A stretch of DNA of 64,000 bases from Cherax quadricarinatus (lineage: Eukaryota > Arthropoda > Malacostraca > Decapoda > Parastacidae), in assembly GCF_038502225.1 (NCBI RefSeq), contig NC_091298.1:44719978-44783977 (forward strand). Direction: 5' to 3'. Positions 31,927-43,925 of this stretch are shown here, in pieces. The first letter of the stretch is position 1. Each line of letters starts with the position of its first letter. The notes beneath the pieces are model-generated. The model was given only the letters and a program-made list of their open reading frames with translations. It had not been told where the DNA came from and searched no databases. Position numbers and translations under genes: made by a program.

Positions 31927-34900
31927 ATAATACGAAGACTCCATCTCCTTGGATCAAGTTTTTGGATTCCCCCGTCTGGGGGTAGGCATTCAAAATGGAC
32001 TCCCACTTTCACCCCAAATATTCCTGCTCTGCTTCCTTGGATCAAGTTTTTTGGATTCCCCCCTCTGGGGGTAAGCATTCAAAATGGACTCCCACTTTCA
32101 CCCCAAATTCCCTGCTCCAATTCCTCGGATCAAATTTTTCTCGAAATCAATAATACCAAGTCTCCATCTCCTTGGATCAAGGTTTTCTCGATAATACAAA
32201 GACTCCATCTCCTTGGATCAAGTTTTTGGATTCCCCCCTCTCAGGGTAAGCATTCAAATGAACTCCTATGGGGCATGGTACTTTCTCTTACTACAGGTCT
32301 AAACAAGTGTGACGTCACCCCACCTGAGTTTACTCGGCGGTCAGTGACGTCACGTGATGACCTCACACATACAGGGTGAATCTTGTCGACTTCCCCCTAT
32401 GTCAGTGACGTCACGTGATGACCCCACACACACGGGCTGAATCTTGTCGACTTCCCCCTACACATTTTTCACTCTTAACCCAGGATAACCCAAATAATTT
32501 CACATTTTTTTTCGTTAATACCCACAACAATCCACAATTTCTTTACAAAATACAACACAAGTCTAGACATTTTTCTCGTTTTAACTATTTCGTCAGAAAA
32601 AGTCACCACAACACTTACAACTTATAACCACTTTTTCGATAAATTCACTAGTCACAATTTTACATATTACGAAGTTAATACGCACACACACCTCACTTTA
32701 CTTTGAACACCTTCAAAGCACTCTCATAAATCATTTGAATACTCACAAAAATACCTTTGAACATTTCCAAACAACACTGAAACACTTCCAAAATATCATT
32801 TTGAGTACTCCCAAATACACCACTGAATACTACTAAAACACCACTGAATACAGTCAAAAGACTACCAAAATCACCATAAACTAAGATCAACATCACAGAC
32901 TAACACCCATTTTCACACAAATCCCCTCAAATCACTATAACCAAGACGATTACCAATTTCTATGAGTACACTCTCCTCCAACTAAGATATAACATGAACG
33001 CAAAAAAAAACCTGAACACAAACAAAACACACACGAACACTTACAACAGAATCAACTCTTTTTTCGATATCTCTAGTTCGACAACAACACCCACAACCCA
33101 CAACACCCACAATCCACAATTTTTTATCGTTTTAACTAATTTCATCAAAAAAAGTCACAACAACAACCCACAACACCCACAACCCACATCACCCACAACA
33201 ACAGCCAACTTATAACATCTTTTCGGTACCTCTAGTTCGACATCACCCACAACCCACAACACCCACATCCCACAACACCCACAACCCACATCACCCACAC
33301 CCCACAACACCCACAACAACAACCCACAACTTATAATCACTTTTCAGCATCTCTAGTTCGACAATAACACTCACAACCCACAACACCCACATCCCACAGC
33401 ACCCACACCCCACAACACCCACAACCCACATCACCCACAACACCCACAACAACAACCCACAACTTATAACCACTTTTTCAGCATCTCTAGTTCGACAACA
33501 ACACCCACAACCCACATCACTCACTACCCACAACACCCACAACCCACAACACTCACAACCCACAACACCCACAACAACAACCCACTTATAACATCTTTTT
33601 GGATATCTCTAGTTCGACAAGAATACCCACAACCCACAACACCCACAACCCACATCACCCACAACACCCACAACCCACATCACCCACAACAACAACACAC
33701 TTATAACGTCTTTTCGGTAACTCTAGTTCGACAACACCCACAACTCACAACACCCACAATCCACAACACCCACAACCCACAATTTTTTCTCGTTTTAACT
33801 AATTTCATCAGAAAAAGTCACATCTACAACTCACAACTTATATCCACTTTTTTGGTATCTCCAGGTAAACTCCAGACCACATTACCCACAACCCTCATCA
33901 CTTACCAATTTATTCACAATTTATTCGATACAAAATTTTCCCCTTCTTTTTACTGAATCTTAAATGTAATACACATTCCTCCCTACATTACTAAAATTCT
34001 AATAAAATCCTCTCCATACCCATCTCCTTTTATCCACATAAACTAATATTATACTCACAACATCTAATTATCTCACTACCCAACTACTGTGACATGTTTC
34101 TACACCCTCCATTCTTTTCCAATATATCATAAATTTTCACTTCTACAATTTCTTTTAAAATATTCACACATTACCTTTATTTTCAGTAAAATCCCCCCAT
34201 ATTTCATTAAATTTCTAATACAACCCTCCCCATACCCCTCTCCATCTCACCCACATTTCTTCACATCCACTCACCCATCTCCCAACACACCTCTTCAGAA
34301 CAAACACAAAAATCACATTTCACATCCACAAATGCATCTCATCACCCATCTGAAATCCACTAAAATCACTGTAACCAAGTTATTCACAAAATTCTATGAC
34401 CACCTAACACACACAGACAACTCACTTTACTTTGAACACTACCAAAAACACCATCAATTACCATTGAATACTCCAAAAACATCATTCGAACACTCCCCAA
34501 ATCACCACTGAATATTCCCAGAACACCTTCAAAAATACTCTTGCACATCATTTGAACACCATCAAAAACATCATCAAACCTATTTGAATACTCCCAAATA
34601 CACCACTGAATTCAGTCAAAACACCACCAAAATCACCATAAACTAAGATCAACATTTACATATGAATACTCCAAAAACATCTTCAAACTCCTTTGAATAC
34701 TACCAAAACACCACTGAATACTGCCTAAACTATACTAAAAATCACCAGAAACTAAGATCAACACCACCAACTAACACCCATTTTATAGAAATCTCCTCAA
34801 ATCGCTATAACCAAGACGATCCCACTCACCTCAGAATATTATATAACATGAACGCAAAAAAAAAAAAAAAAAAAAAAACACTCATAAATCATTTGAATAC

Positions 34901-35350
34901 TCACAAAAAACACCTTTGAACATTTCCAAACAACACCGAAACACTTACAGCAGGATCACCACCAAATGAAAACATAACATGTACACACACACGCACAAAA
35001 AAAACTAAGACATCCATCAACTATCATCAATGACCACTCATTTTTACAAACATTCGCACAAAAAAATCACATTCAAGAAACATCATCAAACTCCTTTGAA
35101 TACTCCCAAAACACCACAGAATACTACCAAAACAGCACCGAATACTGCCCAAACAACACTAAAAATCACCAGAAACTAAAATCAACACCACCAACTAACA
35201 CCCATTTTATAGAAATCCCCTCAAATCACTATAACCAAGACGATCCCACTCACCTCAGACTATTATATAACATGAACGCAAAAAAAAAAAAAAAACATTC
35301 TCATAAATCATTTGAATACTCACAAAAAACACCTTTGAACATTTCCAAAC

Positions 35351-35400
<50 letters not shown>

Positions 35401-35655
35401 AAAACTAAGACATCCATCAACTGTCATCAATGACCACTCATTTTTATAAACATTCGCACAAAAAATCACAATCACCAACTCCATACAATATCTAATACAC
35501 TCCTCTCACTACCACGAACACATACCAGCACAGATAGGGATACCTCCCATGACATCACACTCCATCCTGTGTTTACTTGACGTCACACCCCACTTTTACT
35601 TCATTTAACTTATTGAGGGGAAGCTACTTGTTTCAACCTGTTATATCTCCAGTAT
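31927..35655 (-). repeat. LNR copy B, main arm of a large inverted repeat
   Basis: From about 32068 inward this arm is the near complement of 37452-40566 joined to 48107-48797. Matching anchor phrases include CTAAGACATCCATCAACTGT and its complement in TGACAGTTGATGGATGTC (37684), and CCTGTGTTTACTTGACGTCA against GACGTCGTCAAGTAAACACA (37523). Its outer part has CRE octamers at 32310, 32345 and 32406 and twice the phrase GAATCTTGTCGACTTCCCCC. No protein-coding frame is credible. Confidence 0.85.
33060..33800. repeat. Imperfect tandem repeats of CCCACAACCCACAACAC with TCTAGTTCGACAA spacers
   Basis: CTCTAGTTCGAC occurs at about 33071, 33229, 33349, 33486, 33608 and 33721, giving periods of roughly 113-158 bp. 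Each period is filled by a C/A-rich 15-bp-type repeat. The complementary array is at 39190-40270 in copy C. Confidence 0.85.
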
Positions 35656-37287
35656 CTAAGATCACCACAATCAAGACGTTTACCAAATTCTATAACCCCA
35701 CCACTAAGATCACACTTTTTTTGTACACATTCTCTTAATTTTTTTTTAAATCATCATCATAACGAAGATCACCTAAACTATATATACTTTTACTAAGGTC
35801 ACGTAACATTTTGTCTTCTCTAACTCACCCACCAATTTACATTCTCATTCACAGTTACACATTTCATTAACCTTAATTACAACTCATCCACCAAACTCCT
35901 CCCTCATTCTCCGGACTTTACAACATTAGCACACAAAAAAAAACTAACTCATACACTTATAACATGAGACATTACCATAACTAACACACTGACTAGCTTT
36001 GAACCAACTCTGAACACCAAAACACCACTGAACATCTTCAAAAAATACTCTGCACGTCATTTGAACACCTTCAAAAACACCTCCGAATACTCCCAAAACA
36101 CTACTGATTACTACCAAATCACCACTGAATACTATCAAAACACCGTCAAAATCACCAGAAACTAAGTTTAACATCATCTAACATCCTTTTTATAGAAATC
36201 CCCTCAAATCACTATAACCAAGAACTCCCTCCCCATGGGCGCATAAAAAAAAAGCATGAACACAAACCTAATACACAAACACCTAGTACATGATCACCAT
36301 CAACTGAAAACATATCTTGTACACACATAAATCTAAGACAACCACCATCAACAAACCCCCATATTCACTTACCTCAAAAAACCACTAATACCACAGAAAA
36401 CACTCATTTCTTATAAACATTCACACAAAAAATCATATATGACAATATCTAAGCGCACTCACCTCACTACCACCAACACACGATGTCACACCCCACAGGA
36501 CCGGCGAGGTCACCTCCAGTGACGTCACACTCCCATCTGTGTTTACTTGGTGGTCACATCACACCCAACCCACCTTGTTTCAACCTGTTGTACCCACAAT
36601 ATCTAAGACACTATAACCAAGACGATTACCAGATTTTATGACCCCACCACTAAGATCACAGAAATCACTCATTTCACTCTTCACCAAGATCACCAAAAAT
36701 CTAAGATCATTCATCTCAAAACTACTATGATCACTGAAAACACTTATTTTTTAAACATTCGCACAAAAATAAGACATACACAAAAAATACCACGACACTT
36801 CCACCAACATCTATAACATAACATGAGCACTATAACATATCTTCACCACCAAAAATAAAAATAATACACAGACACCCACAACTTATACATTTCAATCGCA
36901 AATTTAAGACATGAGACATACACACCAAATCTAAGACCTTCACCTCCAACTAAGACATACACATCATAACTAACACATACACCAAAACCCATAATTGACA
37001 TATTGACAATAAATATAAGACATAAGCACAAAAAAATTTACCATGTCATGAGACATTACCAGAACTAAGTCACACACCTCCAACTAATACACAATCACTT
37101 TACTAAGTTCATGTTAACTATTCATCAACAAAAAACATTAATACAATTTACCCACCAAATTTATGTCAAAACATAAAATTGTTTTACACATTTTTTTCTC
37201 AAACTTAATATTCATACCACATTTATCATTTATCATCTATGTTACATATCACATTTTCTCACCCTCATCATCCCTAAAACATCCTTT
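35656..37287 (-). repeat. Spacer of the inverted repeat, more diverged LNR units
   Basis: The spacer holds further minus-strand LNR phrases. The block GTTTCAACCTGTT followed by a CAATATCTAAGA-type sequence recurs near 36568-36606, together with GTGACGTCACACTCCCATCT. This implies that units of about 1 kb are arranged in tandem. No gene was recognised. Confidence 0.6.
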
Positions 37288-37451
37288 CTTATTCATCCGT
37301 ATATCACCAAGAGATATTTGATCCCGACGACCCATCACGACATAGGAGCCAGAGTGTAGTAGGTGGTGTTGGAGTGGTGATGGTTGCTCTGGCTCCTATG
37401 TCGTGATGGGTCGTCGGGATAAAATATCTTGGTGATATACGGATGAATAAG
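37288..37451. repeat. Strong hairpin at the inner edge of LNR copy C
   Basis: The arms are 66 bp (37288-37353) and 65 bp (37387-37451) with a loop of about 32 nt, and they are nearly perfect: GACGACCCATCACGACATAG on the left against CTATGTCGTGATGGGTCGTC on the right. Directly outside the right arm, LNR copy C begins (ATATTGGAGATATAACAGG). The hairpin might be an LNR terminus, a small foldback insertion or the scar of the inversion. Confidence 0.9.
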
Positions 37452-40400
37452 ATATTGGAGATATAACAGGTTGAAACAAGTAGCTTCCTCTCAATAATTT
37501 AAATGAAGTAAAAGTGGGGTGTGACGTCGTCAAGTAAACACAGGATGGAGTGTGATGTCATGGGAGGTATCCCTATCTGTGCAGGTATGTGTTGGTGGTA
37601 GTGAGAGGAGTGTATTAGATTTTGTATGGAGTTGGTGATTGTGATTTTTTGTGCGAATGTTTATAAAAATGAGTGGTCATTGATGACAGTTGATGGATGT
37701 CTTAGTTTTTTTTTGTGTGTGTGTGTGTGTTTTGTTTGGAAATGTTCAAAGGTGTTTTTTGTGAGTATTCAAATGATTTATGAGAATGTTTTTTTTTTTT
37801 TTTGCGCTCATGTTATATAATAGTCTGAGGTGAGTGGGATCGTCTTAGTTATAGTGATTTGAGGGGATTTCTATAAAATGGGTGATACTTGGTGGTGTTG
37901 ATCTTAGTTTCTGGTGATTTTTAGTGTTGTTTGGGCAGTATTTGGTGCTGTTTTGGTAGTATTCTATGGTGCTTTGGGAGTATTCAAAGGAGTTTGATGA
38001 TGTTTCTTGAATGTGATTTTTTGTGCGAATGTTTGTAAAAATGAGTGGTCATTGATGATAGTTGATGGATGTCTTAGTTTTTTTTTTGTGTGTGTGTGTA
38101 CATGTTATGTTTTCATTTGGTGGTGATCCTGCTGTAAGTGTTTCGGTGTTGTTTGGAAATGTTCAAAGGTGTTTTTTGTGAGTATTCAAATGATTTATGA
38201 GAATGTTTTTTTTTTTTGCGTTCATGTTATATAATATTCTGAGGTGAGTGGGATCGTCTTGGTTATAGCGATTTGAGGGGATTTCTATAAATGGGTGTTA
38301 GTTGGTGTTGATCTTAGTTTCTGGTGATTTTTAGTAGAGTTTGGGCAGTATTCAGTGGCGTTTTGGTAGTATTCAAAGGAGTTTGATGATGTTTTTGGAG
38401 TATTCATATGTAAATGTTGATCTTAGTTTATGGTGATTTTGGTGGTGTTTTGACTGAATTCAGTGGTGTATTTGGGAGTATTCAAATAGGTTTGATGATG
38501 TTTTTGATGGTGTTCAAATGATGTGCAAGAGTATTTTTAAAGGTGTTCTGGGAATATTCAGTGGTGATTTGAGGGGTGTTCGAATGATGTTTTTGGAGTA
38601 TTCAATGGTAATTGATGTTTTTGGTAGTGTTCAAAGTAAAGTCAGTTGTCTGTGTGTGTTAGATGGTCATGGAATTTTGTGAATAACTTGGTTACAGTGA
38701 TTTTAGTGGATTTGAGATGGGTGATGAGATGCATTTGTGGATATGAAATGTGATTTTTGTGTTTGTTCTGAAGAGGTGTGTTGGGAGATGGGTGAGTGGA
38801 TGTGAAGAAATGTGGGTGAGATGGAGAGGGGTATGGGGAGGGTTGTATTAGAAATTTAATGAAATATGGGGGGATTTTACTGAAAATAAAGGTAATGTGT
38901 GAATATTTTAAAAGAATTTATAGAAGTGAAAATTTATGATATATTGGAAAAGAATGGAGGGTGTAGAAACATGTCACAGTAGTTGGGTAGTGAGATGATT
39001 AGATGTTGTGAGTATAATATTAATTTATGTGGATACAAGGAGATGGGTATGGAGAGGATTTTATTAGAATTTTAGTAATGTAGGGAGGAATGTGTATTAC
39101 ATTTAAGATTCAGTAAAAAGAAGGGGAAAATTTTGATTCAGTAAAAAGAAGGGGAAAATTTTGTATCGAATAAATTGTGAATAAATTGGTAAGTGATGAG
39201 GGTTGTGGGTAATGTAGTCGAACTAGATATACCAAAAAAGTGGATATAAGTTGTGGGTGGTTGATGTGACTTTTTCTGATGAAATTAGTTAAAACGAGAA
39301 AAAATTGTGGGTTGTGGGTGTTGTGGGTTGTGGGTGTTGTGGGTTGTGGGTGTTGTTGTCGAACTAGAGTTACCGAAAAGACGTTATAAGTGTGCTGTTG
39401 TTGTTGATGTGGGTTGTGGGTGTTGTGGGTTGTGGGTATTGTTGTCGAACTAGAGATATCCAAAAAGATGTTATAAGTGGGTTGTTGTTGTGGGTGTTGT
39501 GGGTTGTGAGTGTTGTGGGTTGTGGGTGTTGTGGGTTGTGGGTATTGTTGTCGAACTAGAGATATCCAAAAAGATGTTATAAGTGGGTTGTTGTTGTGGG
39601 TGTTGTGGGTTGTGAGTGTTGTGGGTGTTGTGGGTTGTGGGTGTTGTGGGTTGTGGGTGTTGTGGGTTGTGAGTGATGTGGGTTGTGGCTGTTGTTGTCG
39701 AACTAGAGATGCTGAAGAAGTGGTTATAAGTTGTGGGTTGTGGGTGTTGTGGGGTGTGGGTGATGTGGGTTGTGGGTGTTGTGGGGTGTGGGTGTTGTGG
39801 GTTGTGGGTGTTGTTGTCGAACTAGAGATGCTGAAAAGTGATTATAAGTTGTGGGTTGTTGTGGGTGTTGTGGGGTGTGGGTGATGTGGGTTGTGGGTGT
39901 TGTGGGATGTGTGTATTGTGGGTTGTGGGTGTTGTTGTCGAACTAGAGATACCGAAAAGATGTTATAAGTGGGTTGTTGCTGTGGGTGATGTGGGTTGTG
40001 GGTGTTGTGGGTTGTTGTTGTGACTTTTTCTGATGAAATTAGTTAAAACGAGAAAAAATTGTGGGTTGTGGGTGTTGTGGGTTGTGGGTGTTGTTGTCGA
40101 ACTAGAGATGCTGAAAAGTGTTTGTAAGTTGTGGGTTGTTGTTGTGACTTTTTCTGATGAAATTAGTTAAAACGAGAAAAAATTGTGGGGTGTGGGTGAT
40201 GTGGGTTGTGGGTGTTGTGGGATGTGGGTGTTGTGGGTTGTGGGTGTTGTTGTCGAACTAGAGATATCGAAAAAAAGAATTGATTCTGTTGTAAGTGTTC
40301 GTGTGTGTTTGGTTTGTGTTCATGTTTTTTTGCGTTCATGTTATATCTTAGTTGGAGGAGAGTGTACTCATAGAAATTGGTAATCGTCTTGGTTATAGTG

Positions 40401-40566
40401 ATTTGAGGGGATTTGTGTGAAAATGGGTGTTAGTCTGTGATGTTGATCTTAGTTTATGGTGATTTTGGTCTTTTGACTGTATTCAGTGGTGTTTTAGTAG
40501 TATTCAGTGGTGTATTTGGGAGTACTCAAAATGATATTTTGGAAGTGTTTCAGTGTTGTTTGGAAA
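37452..40566 (+). repeat. LNR copy C, main arm of the large inverted repeat
   Basis: It is the near complement of copy B and is the same strand as copy A. It opens with ATATTGGAGATATAACAGG, TTGAAACAAGTAGCTTCC and GTGTGACGTCGTCAAG. From 39190 to 40270 it carries GTGGGTTGTGGGTGTTG repeats separated by GTTGTCGAACTAGAGAT. It is cut at GTTTGGAAAT (40566) by CR1 copy 2 and resumes at CAAAGGTAT (48107). No gene. Confidence 0.85.
39190..40270. repeat. GTGGGTTGTGGGTGTTG-type tandem array in copy C
   Basis: GTCGAACTAGA spacers recur about nine times between 39219 and 40251, two or three more than in the copy B array. The arms have therefore diverged in repeat number. Open frames rich in Cys, Gly, Val and Trp across it are repeat translations. 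Confidence 0.85.
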
Positions 40567-40637
40567 TAAGAACATAAGAACATAAGAAAGGAGGAACACT
40601 GCAGCAGGCCTGTTGGCCCATACTAGGCAGGTCCTTT
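40567..40637 (-). other. CR1 copy 2 tail and distal 3' UTR
   Basis: On the plus strand, AAGAACATAAGAACATAAG is followed by GGAGGAACACTGCAGCAGGC and CTGTTGGCCCATACTAGGCA. This is the family 3' end. It ends in AGGCAGGTCCTTT (40625-40637), which is repeated at 43950-43962 on the other side of the Penelope pair. Confidence 0.85.
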
Positions 40638-40917
40638 GGAAATAAATGGTATAAAATACCGACACAATGGCAATATAAACACAAATGCAGTATAATGTGA
40701 TCCTTTATTGACTACGTTTCGCCCACACAGTGGGCTTTTTCAAGTCACAAACAGAACTACCTGGGGTGGAAGGGACGCGAGTATTTATAGTCCGGCTGAG
40801 GTCAGGTGAAGAATGCTGCATCTGATGATGTACCGAGTTGGGTTGTAGAGTCTAAAAACTTAGGTAGCTTGGAAAGGAGACTGGAACAAGTTTGTGAGCA
40901 GACCTTCTACAGTGTTC

Positions 40918-42342
40918 TTATGTGGGATAGCGATGAAGAAGTTTCTTGGCAAGTGGTTCAGCTATGTTATAGAAGCCACTATTCTGGTTGAAGTTGTCGG
41001 ATATAGAAATAAGTGATGATTCCAGGATTCTTCGGTATTGAGTGTTGTCTTCTGTGGCGATAAGTCTTGAGTTTCTGTAGTTTATCAAGTGGTTGTGTGA
41101 ATTACGGTGTTGTACGCAGGCATTCCTTGTGTCGTCAGACCTGCTTGCGTATTGGTGTTCTGAAATACGTGTTTGGAGGTCCCTTGATGTTTCGCCCACG
41201 TATAACTTGTTGCAGTCATTACAAGGGATTATGTATACCCCTGCAGAGGATGGAGGCTTGTCCTGCCTACTACTGGTGATGTCCTTGATGGTCGTGGTTG
41301 TGGAGGTAGATACTTGGAATGATGTTTTGGCAAAGATGTTGGAAACATGTTTGGCAATGGAGTTGGTGGGAAGGACTATGTATCTCTTCTCGGCAGTGTC
41401 TTCTCTGGGTGTGTTGAAGATGTTTAGTGCTCGCCGTCTGCAGTCTCTGATGAAGTGACGAGGATAGTGGAGTTTGGAAAATACCTGTTCAATTATAGTG
41501 CATTCTTCCTCAAGGAACTCGTTGCTGCAGATTCTGAGTGCACGCAGGAAGAAGCCTATAATTACACCACGTTTGGTTTTGGTGTCGTGGTGAGAGTAGA
41601 AGTGGAGAAGATCGTTTTGGTTGGTGGGTTTTCGATAGACTTTAAAACGAAGTTCGTGGTCAGCTTTGCAGAGTAGAACATCAAGGAAAGGAAGAGTGTT
41701 GTCGACCTCTTCTTCAAGTGTGAACTGGATTGAAGGCTCGACCTGGTTGAGCTTGTCTTGGAGAGCTTGAACGTTGAAGCGTTTAGGAGTTATGAGGAGA
41801 ATGTCGTCAACATAACGGAGCCAGGTGACAGACGAAGGAATAATGGTGGAGAAACGTTCGGCTTCTAGATGTTCCATGTATAGGTTCGCTAGGACTGCAC
41901 TGAGTGGCGAACCCATGGGTAGTCCAAAAGTCTGCTGAAAGAGGTGATTTTCAAAAGAGAAACACGTAAAGCCAACACATAGTTCAACCAGGTCGATGAA
42001 GTCGCTGGCTGGAATGGGAAGATCAAGTGAATCGTCAATTTTCTTGCGCAAGAGATCGATGGCTTGTTTAGTAGGTACTTTAGTGAATAGGGAAGTCACG
42101 TCAAGGCTGGAAAGTTTCTTGTTCCTGATGTTGATGTTGCGAATGCGATTGAGAAGATCACCTGAGTGTTTGAGATGTGCTGGACTGATAGTGCCCAAGA
42201 GTTTCGAGAGGTGTTTGGCGAGAATTCCTGAGAGCTTGTGGGGAGCACTGCCTATTCCCGAGGATATGGGCCTCAGTGCCCAGCAACCCCAGACCTGCCA
42301 GAATGTACGGCCTGCCAAAGACTCACAAGCCTGGTATCCCAC
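40918..42342 (-). CDS. Penelope-like RT plus GIY-YIG endonuclease, left copy (5'-truncated)
   Basis: The 474-residue frame has homologous sequence from LRPISSGIG (about residue 23) onward. The first 22 residues are read from antisense of the spacer and right copy, so the start is an accident of the junction. The RT contains DVTSLFTKVP, GLPMGSPLSAVLANLYME and YVDD. The C-terminal GIY-YIG nuclease contains GVY and YVG and the conserved Glu in ILESSL. It differs from the right copy by Tyr instead of Ser in the KLHxPRH stretch. The N-terminal part of a full Penelope protein is missing. Confidence 0.9.
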   Translation of the reverse strand: MGYQACESLAGRTFWQVWGCWALRPISSGIGSAPHKLSGILAKHLSKLLGTISPAHLKHSGDLLNRIRNINIRNKKLSSLDVTSLFTKVPTKQAIDLLRKKIDDSLDLPIPASDFIDLVELCVGFTCFSFENHLFQQTFGLPMGSPLSAVLANLYMEHLEAERFSTIIPSSVTWLRYVDDILLITPKRFNVQALQDKLNQVEPSIQFTLEEEVDNTLPFLDVLLCKADHELRFKVYRKPTNQNDLLHFYSHHDTKTKRGVIIGFFLRALRICSNEFLEEECTIIEQVFSKLHYPRHFIRDCRRRALNIFNTPREDTAEKRYIVLPTNSIAKHVSNIFAKTSFQVSTSTTTTIKDITSSRQDKPPSSAGVYIIPCNDCNKLYVGETSRDLQTRISEHQYASRSDDTRNACVQHRNSHNHLINYRNSRLIATEDNTQYRRILESSLISISDNFNQNSGFYNIAEPLAKKLLHRYPT

Positions 42343-43700
42343 TGAGGCCCATATCCTCGGGAATAGGCAGTGCTCCCCACAAGCTCTCAGGAATTCTCGC
42401 CAAACACCTCTCGAAACTCTTGGGCACTATCAGTCCAGCACATCTCAAACACTCAGGTGATCTTCTCAATCGCATTCGCAACATCAACATCAGGAACAAG
42501 AAACTTTCCAGCCTTGACGTGACTTCCCTATTCACTAAAGTACCTACTAAACAAGCCATCGATCTCTTGCGCAAGAAAATTGACGATTCACTTGATCTTC
42601 CCATTCCAGCCAGCGACTTCATCGACCTGGTTGAACTATGTGTTGGCTTTACGTGTTTCTCTTTTGAAAATCACCTCTTTCAGCAGACTTTTGGACTACC
42701 CATGGGTTCGCCACTCAGTGCAGTCCTAGCGAACCTATACATGGAACATCTAGAAGCCGAACGTTTCTCCACCATTATTCCTTCGTCTGTCACCTGGCTC
42801 CGTTATGTTGACGACATTCTCCTCATAACTCCTAAACGCTTCAACGTTCAAGCTCTCCAAGACAAGCTCAACCAGGTCGAGCCTTCAATCCAGTTCACAC
42901 TTGAAGAAGAGGTCGACAACACTCTTCCTTTCCTTGATGTTCTACTCTGCAAAGCTGACCACGAACTTCGTTTTAAAGTCTATCGAAAACCCACCAACCA
43001 AAACGATCTTCTCCACTTCTACTCTCACCACGACACCAAAACCAAACGTGGTGTAATTATAGGCTTCTTCCTGCGTGCACTCAGAATCTGCAGCAACGAG
43101 TTCCTTGAGGAAGAATGCACTATAATTGAACAGGTATTTTCCAAACTCCACTCTCCTCGTCACTTCATCAGAGACTGCAGACGGCGAGCACTAAACATCT
43201 TCAACACACCCAGAGAAGACACTGCCGAGAAGAGATACATAGTCCTTCCCACCAACTCCATTGCCAAACATGTTTCCAACATCTTTGCCAAAACATCATT
43301 CCAAGTATCTACCTCCACAACCACGACCATCAAGGACATCACCAGTAGTAGGCAGGACAAGCCTCCATCCTCTGCAGGGGTATACATAATCCCTTGTAAT
43401 GACTGCAACAAGTTATACGTGGGCGAAACATCAAGGGACCTCCAAACACGTATTTCAGAACACCAATACGCAAGCAGGTCTGACGACACAAGGAATGCCT
43501 GCGTACAACACCGTAATTCACACAACCACTTGATAAACTACAGAAACTCAAGACTTATCGCCACAGAAGACAACACTCAATACCGAAGAATCCTGGAATC
43601 ATCACTTATTTCTATATCCGACAACTTCAACCAGAATAGTGGCTTCTATAACATAGCTGAACCACTTGCCAAGAAACTTCTTCATCGCTATCCCACATAA
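42276..43700 (+). CDS. Penelope-like RT plus GIY-YIG endonuclease, right copy (5'-truncated)
   Basis: The 474-residue frame starts inside the RT at YGLPKTHKPGIPLRPI (11-26), a Penelope RT signature. The catalytic RT residues are Asp81 (DVTSLF) and YVDD (177-180). After the thumb comes a CNDC pair (374-377) within the GIY-YIG domain: GVY 368-370, YVG 381-383, Arg387 and Arg392, His396 and Glu441. The RT copies element RNA, and the GIY-YIG nuclease is thought to nick the target. Full-length Penelope proteins are longer at the N-terminus, so this copy is truncated near 42279 and should not be autonomous. The ATG at 42276 lies at the junction. Confidence 0.92.
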   Translation: MPSNPRPARMYGLPKTHKPGIPLRPISSGIGSAPHKLSGILAKHLSKLLGTISPAHLKHSGDLLNRIRNINIRNKKLSSLDVTSLFTKVPTKQAIDLLRKKIDDSLDLPIPASDFIDLVELCVGFTCFSFENHLFQQTFGLPMGSPLSAVLANLYMEHLEAERFSTIIPSSVTWLRYVDDILLITPKRFNVQALQDKLNQVEPSIQFTLEEEVDNTLPFLDVLLCKADHELRFKVYRKPTNQNDLLHFYSHHDTKTKRGVIIGFFLRALRICSNEFLEEECTIIEQVFSKLHSPRHFIRDCRRRALNIFNTPREDTAEKRYIVLPTNSIAKHVSNIFAKTSFQVSTSTTTTIKDITSSRQDKPPSSAGVYIIPCNDCNKLYVGETSRDLQTRISEHQYASRSDDTRNACVQHRNSHNHLINYRNSRLIATEDNTQYRRILESSLISISDNFNQNSGFYNIAEPLAKKLLHRYPT

Positions 43701-43867
43701 GAACACTGTAGAAGGTCTGCTCACAAACTTGTTCCAGTCTCCTTTCCAAGCTACCCAAGTTTTTAGACTCTACAACCCAACTCGGTACATCATCAGATGC
43801 AGCATTCTTCACCTGACCTCAGCCGGACTATAAATACTCGCGTCCCTTCCACCCCAGGTAGTTCTGT

Positions 43868-43925
43868 TTGTGACTTGAAAAAGCCCACTGTGTGGGCGAA
43901 ACGTAGTCAATAAAGGATCACATTA
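43868..43925 (+). promoter_or_regulatory. Penelope 3' terminal segment, degenerate hammerhead-like
   Basis: CTTGAAAAAGCCCACTG then TGTGGGCGAAACGTAGTC keeps stem II (GCCCAC with GTGGGC) and the GAAAC box. CTTGAAA stands where CTGATGA would be expected, so the first hammerhead box is lost. The inverted copy is at about 40670-40735. AATAAAGG follows and could act in 3' processing. Confidence 0.45.

Noticed and set aside
39110..40383. Cys/Val/Trp-rich frames on both strands in the LNR arrays
   Set aside because: They are translations of GTGGGTTGTGGGTGTTG-type repeats and change frame with repeat number.
41067..42460. Frames antisense to the Penelope proteins, including 154- and 121-residue ones
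   Set aside because: Shadows of the RT and GIY-YIG frames; each appears twice because the element pair is inverted.
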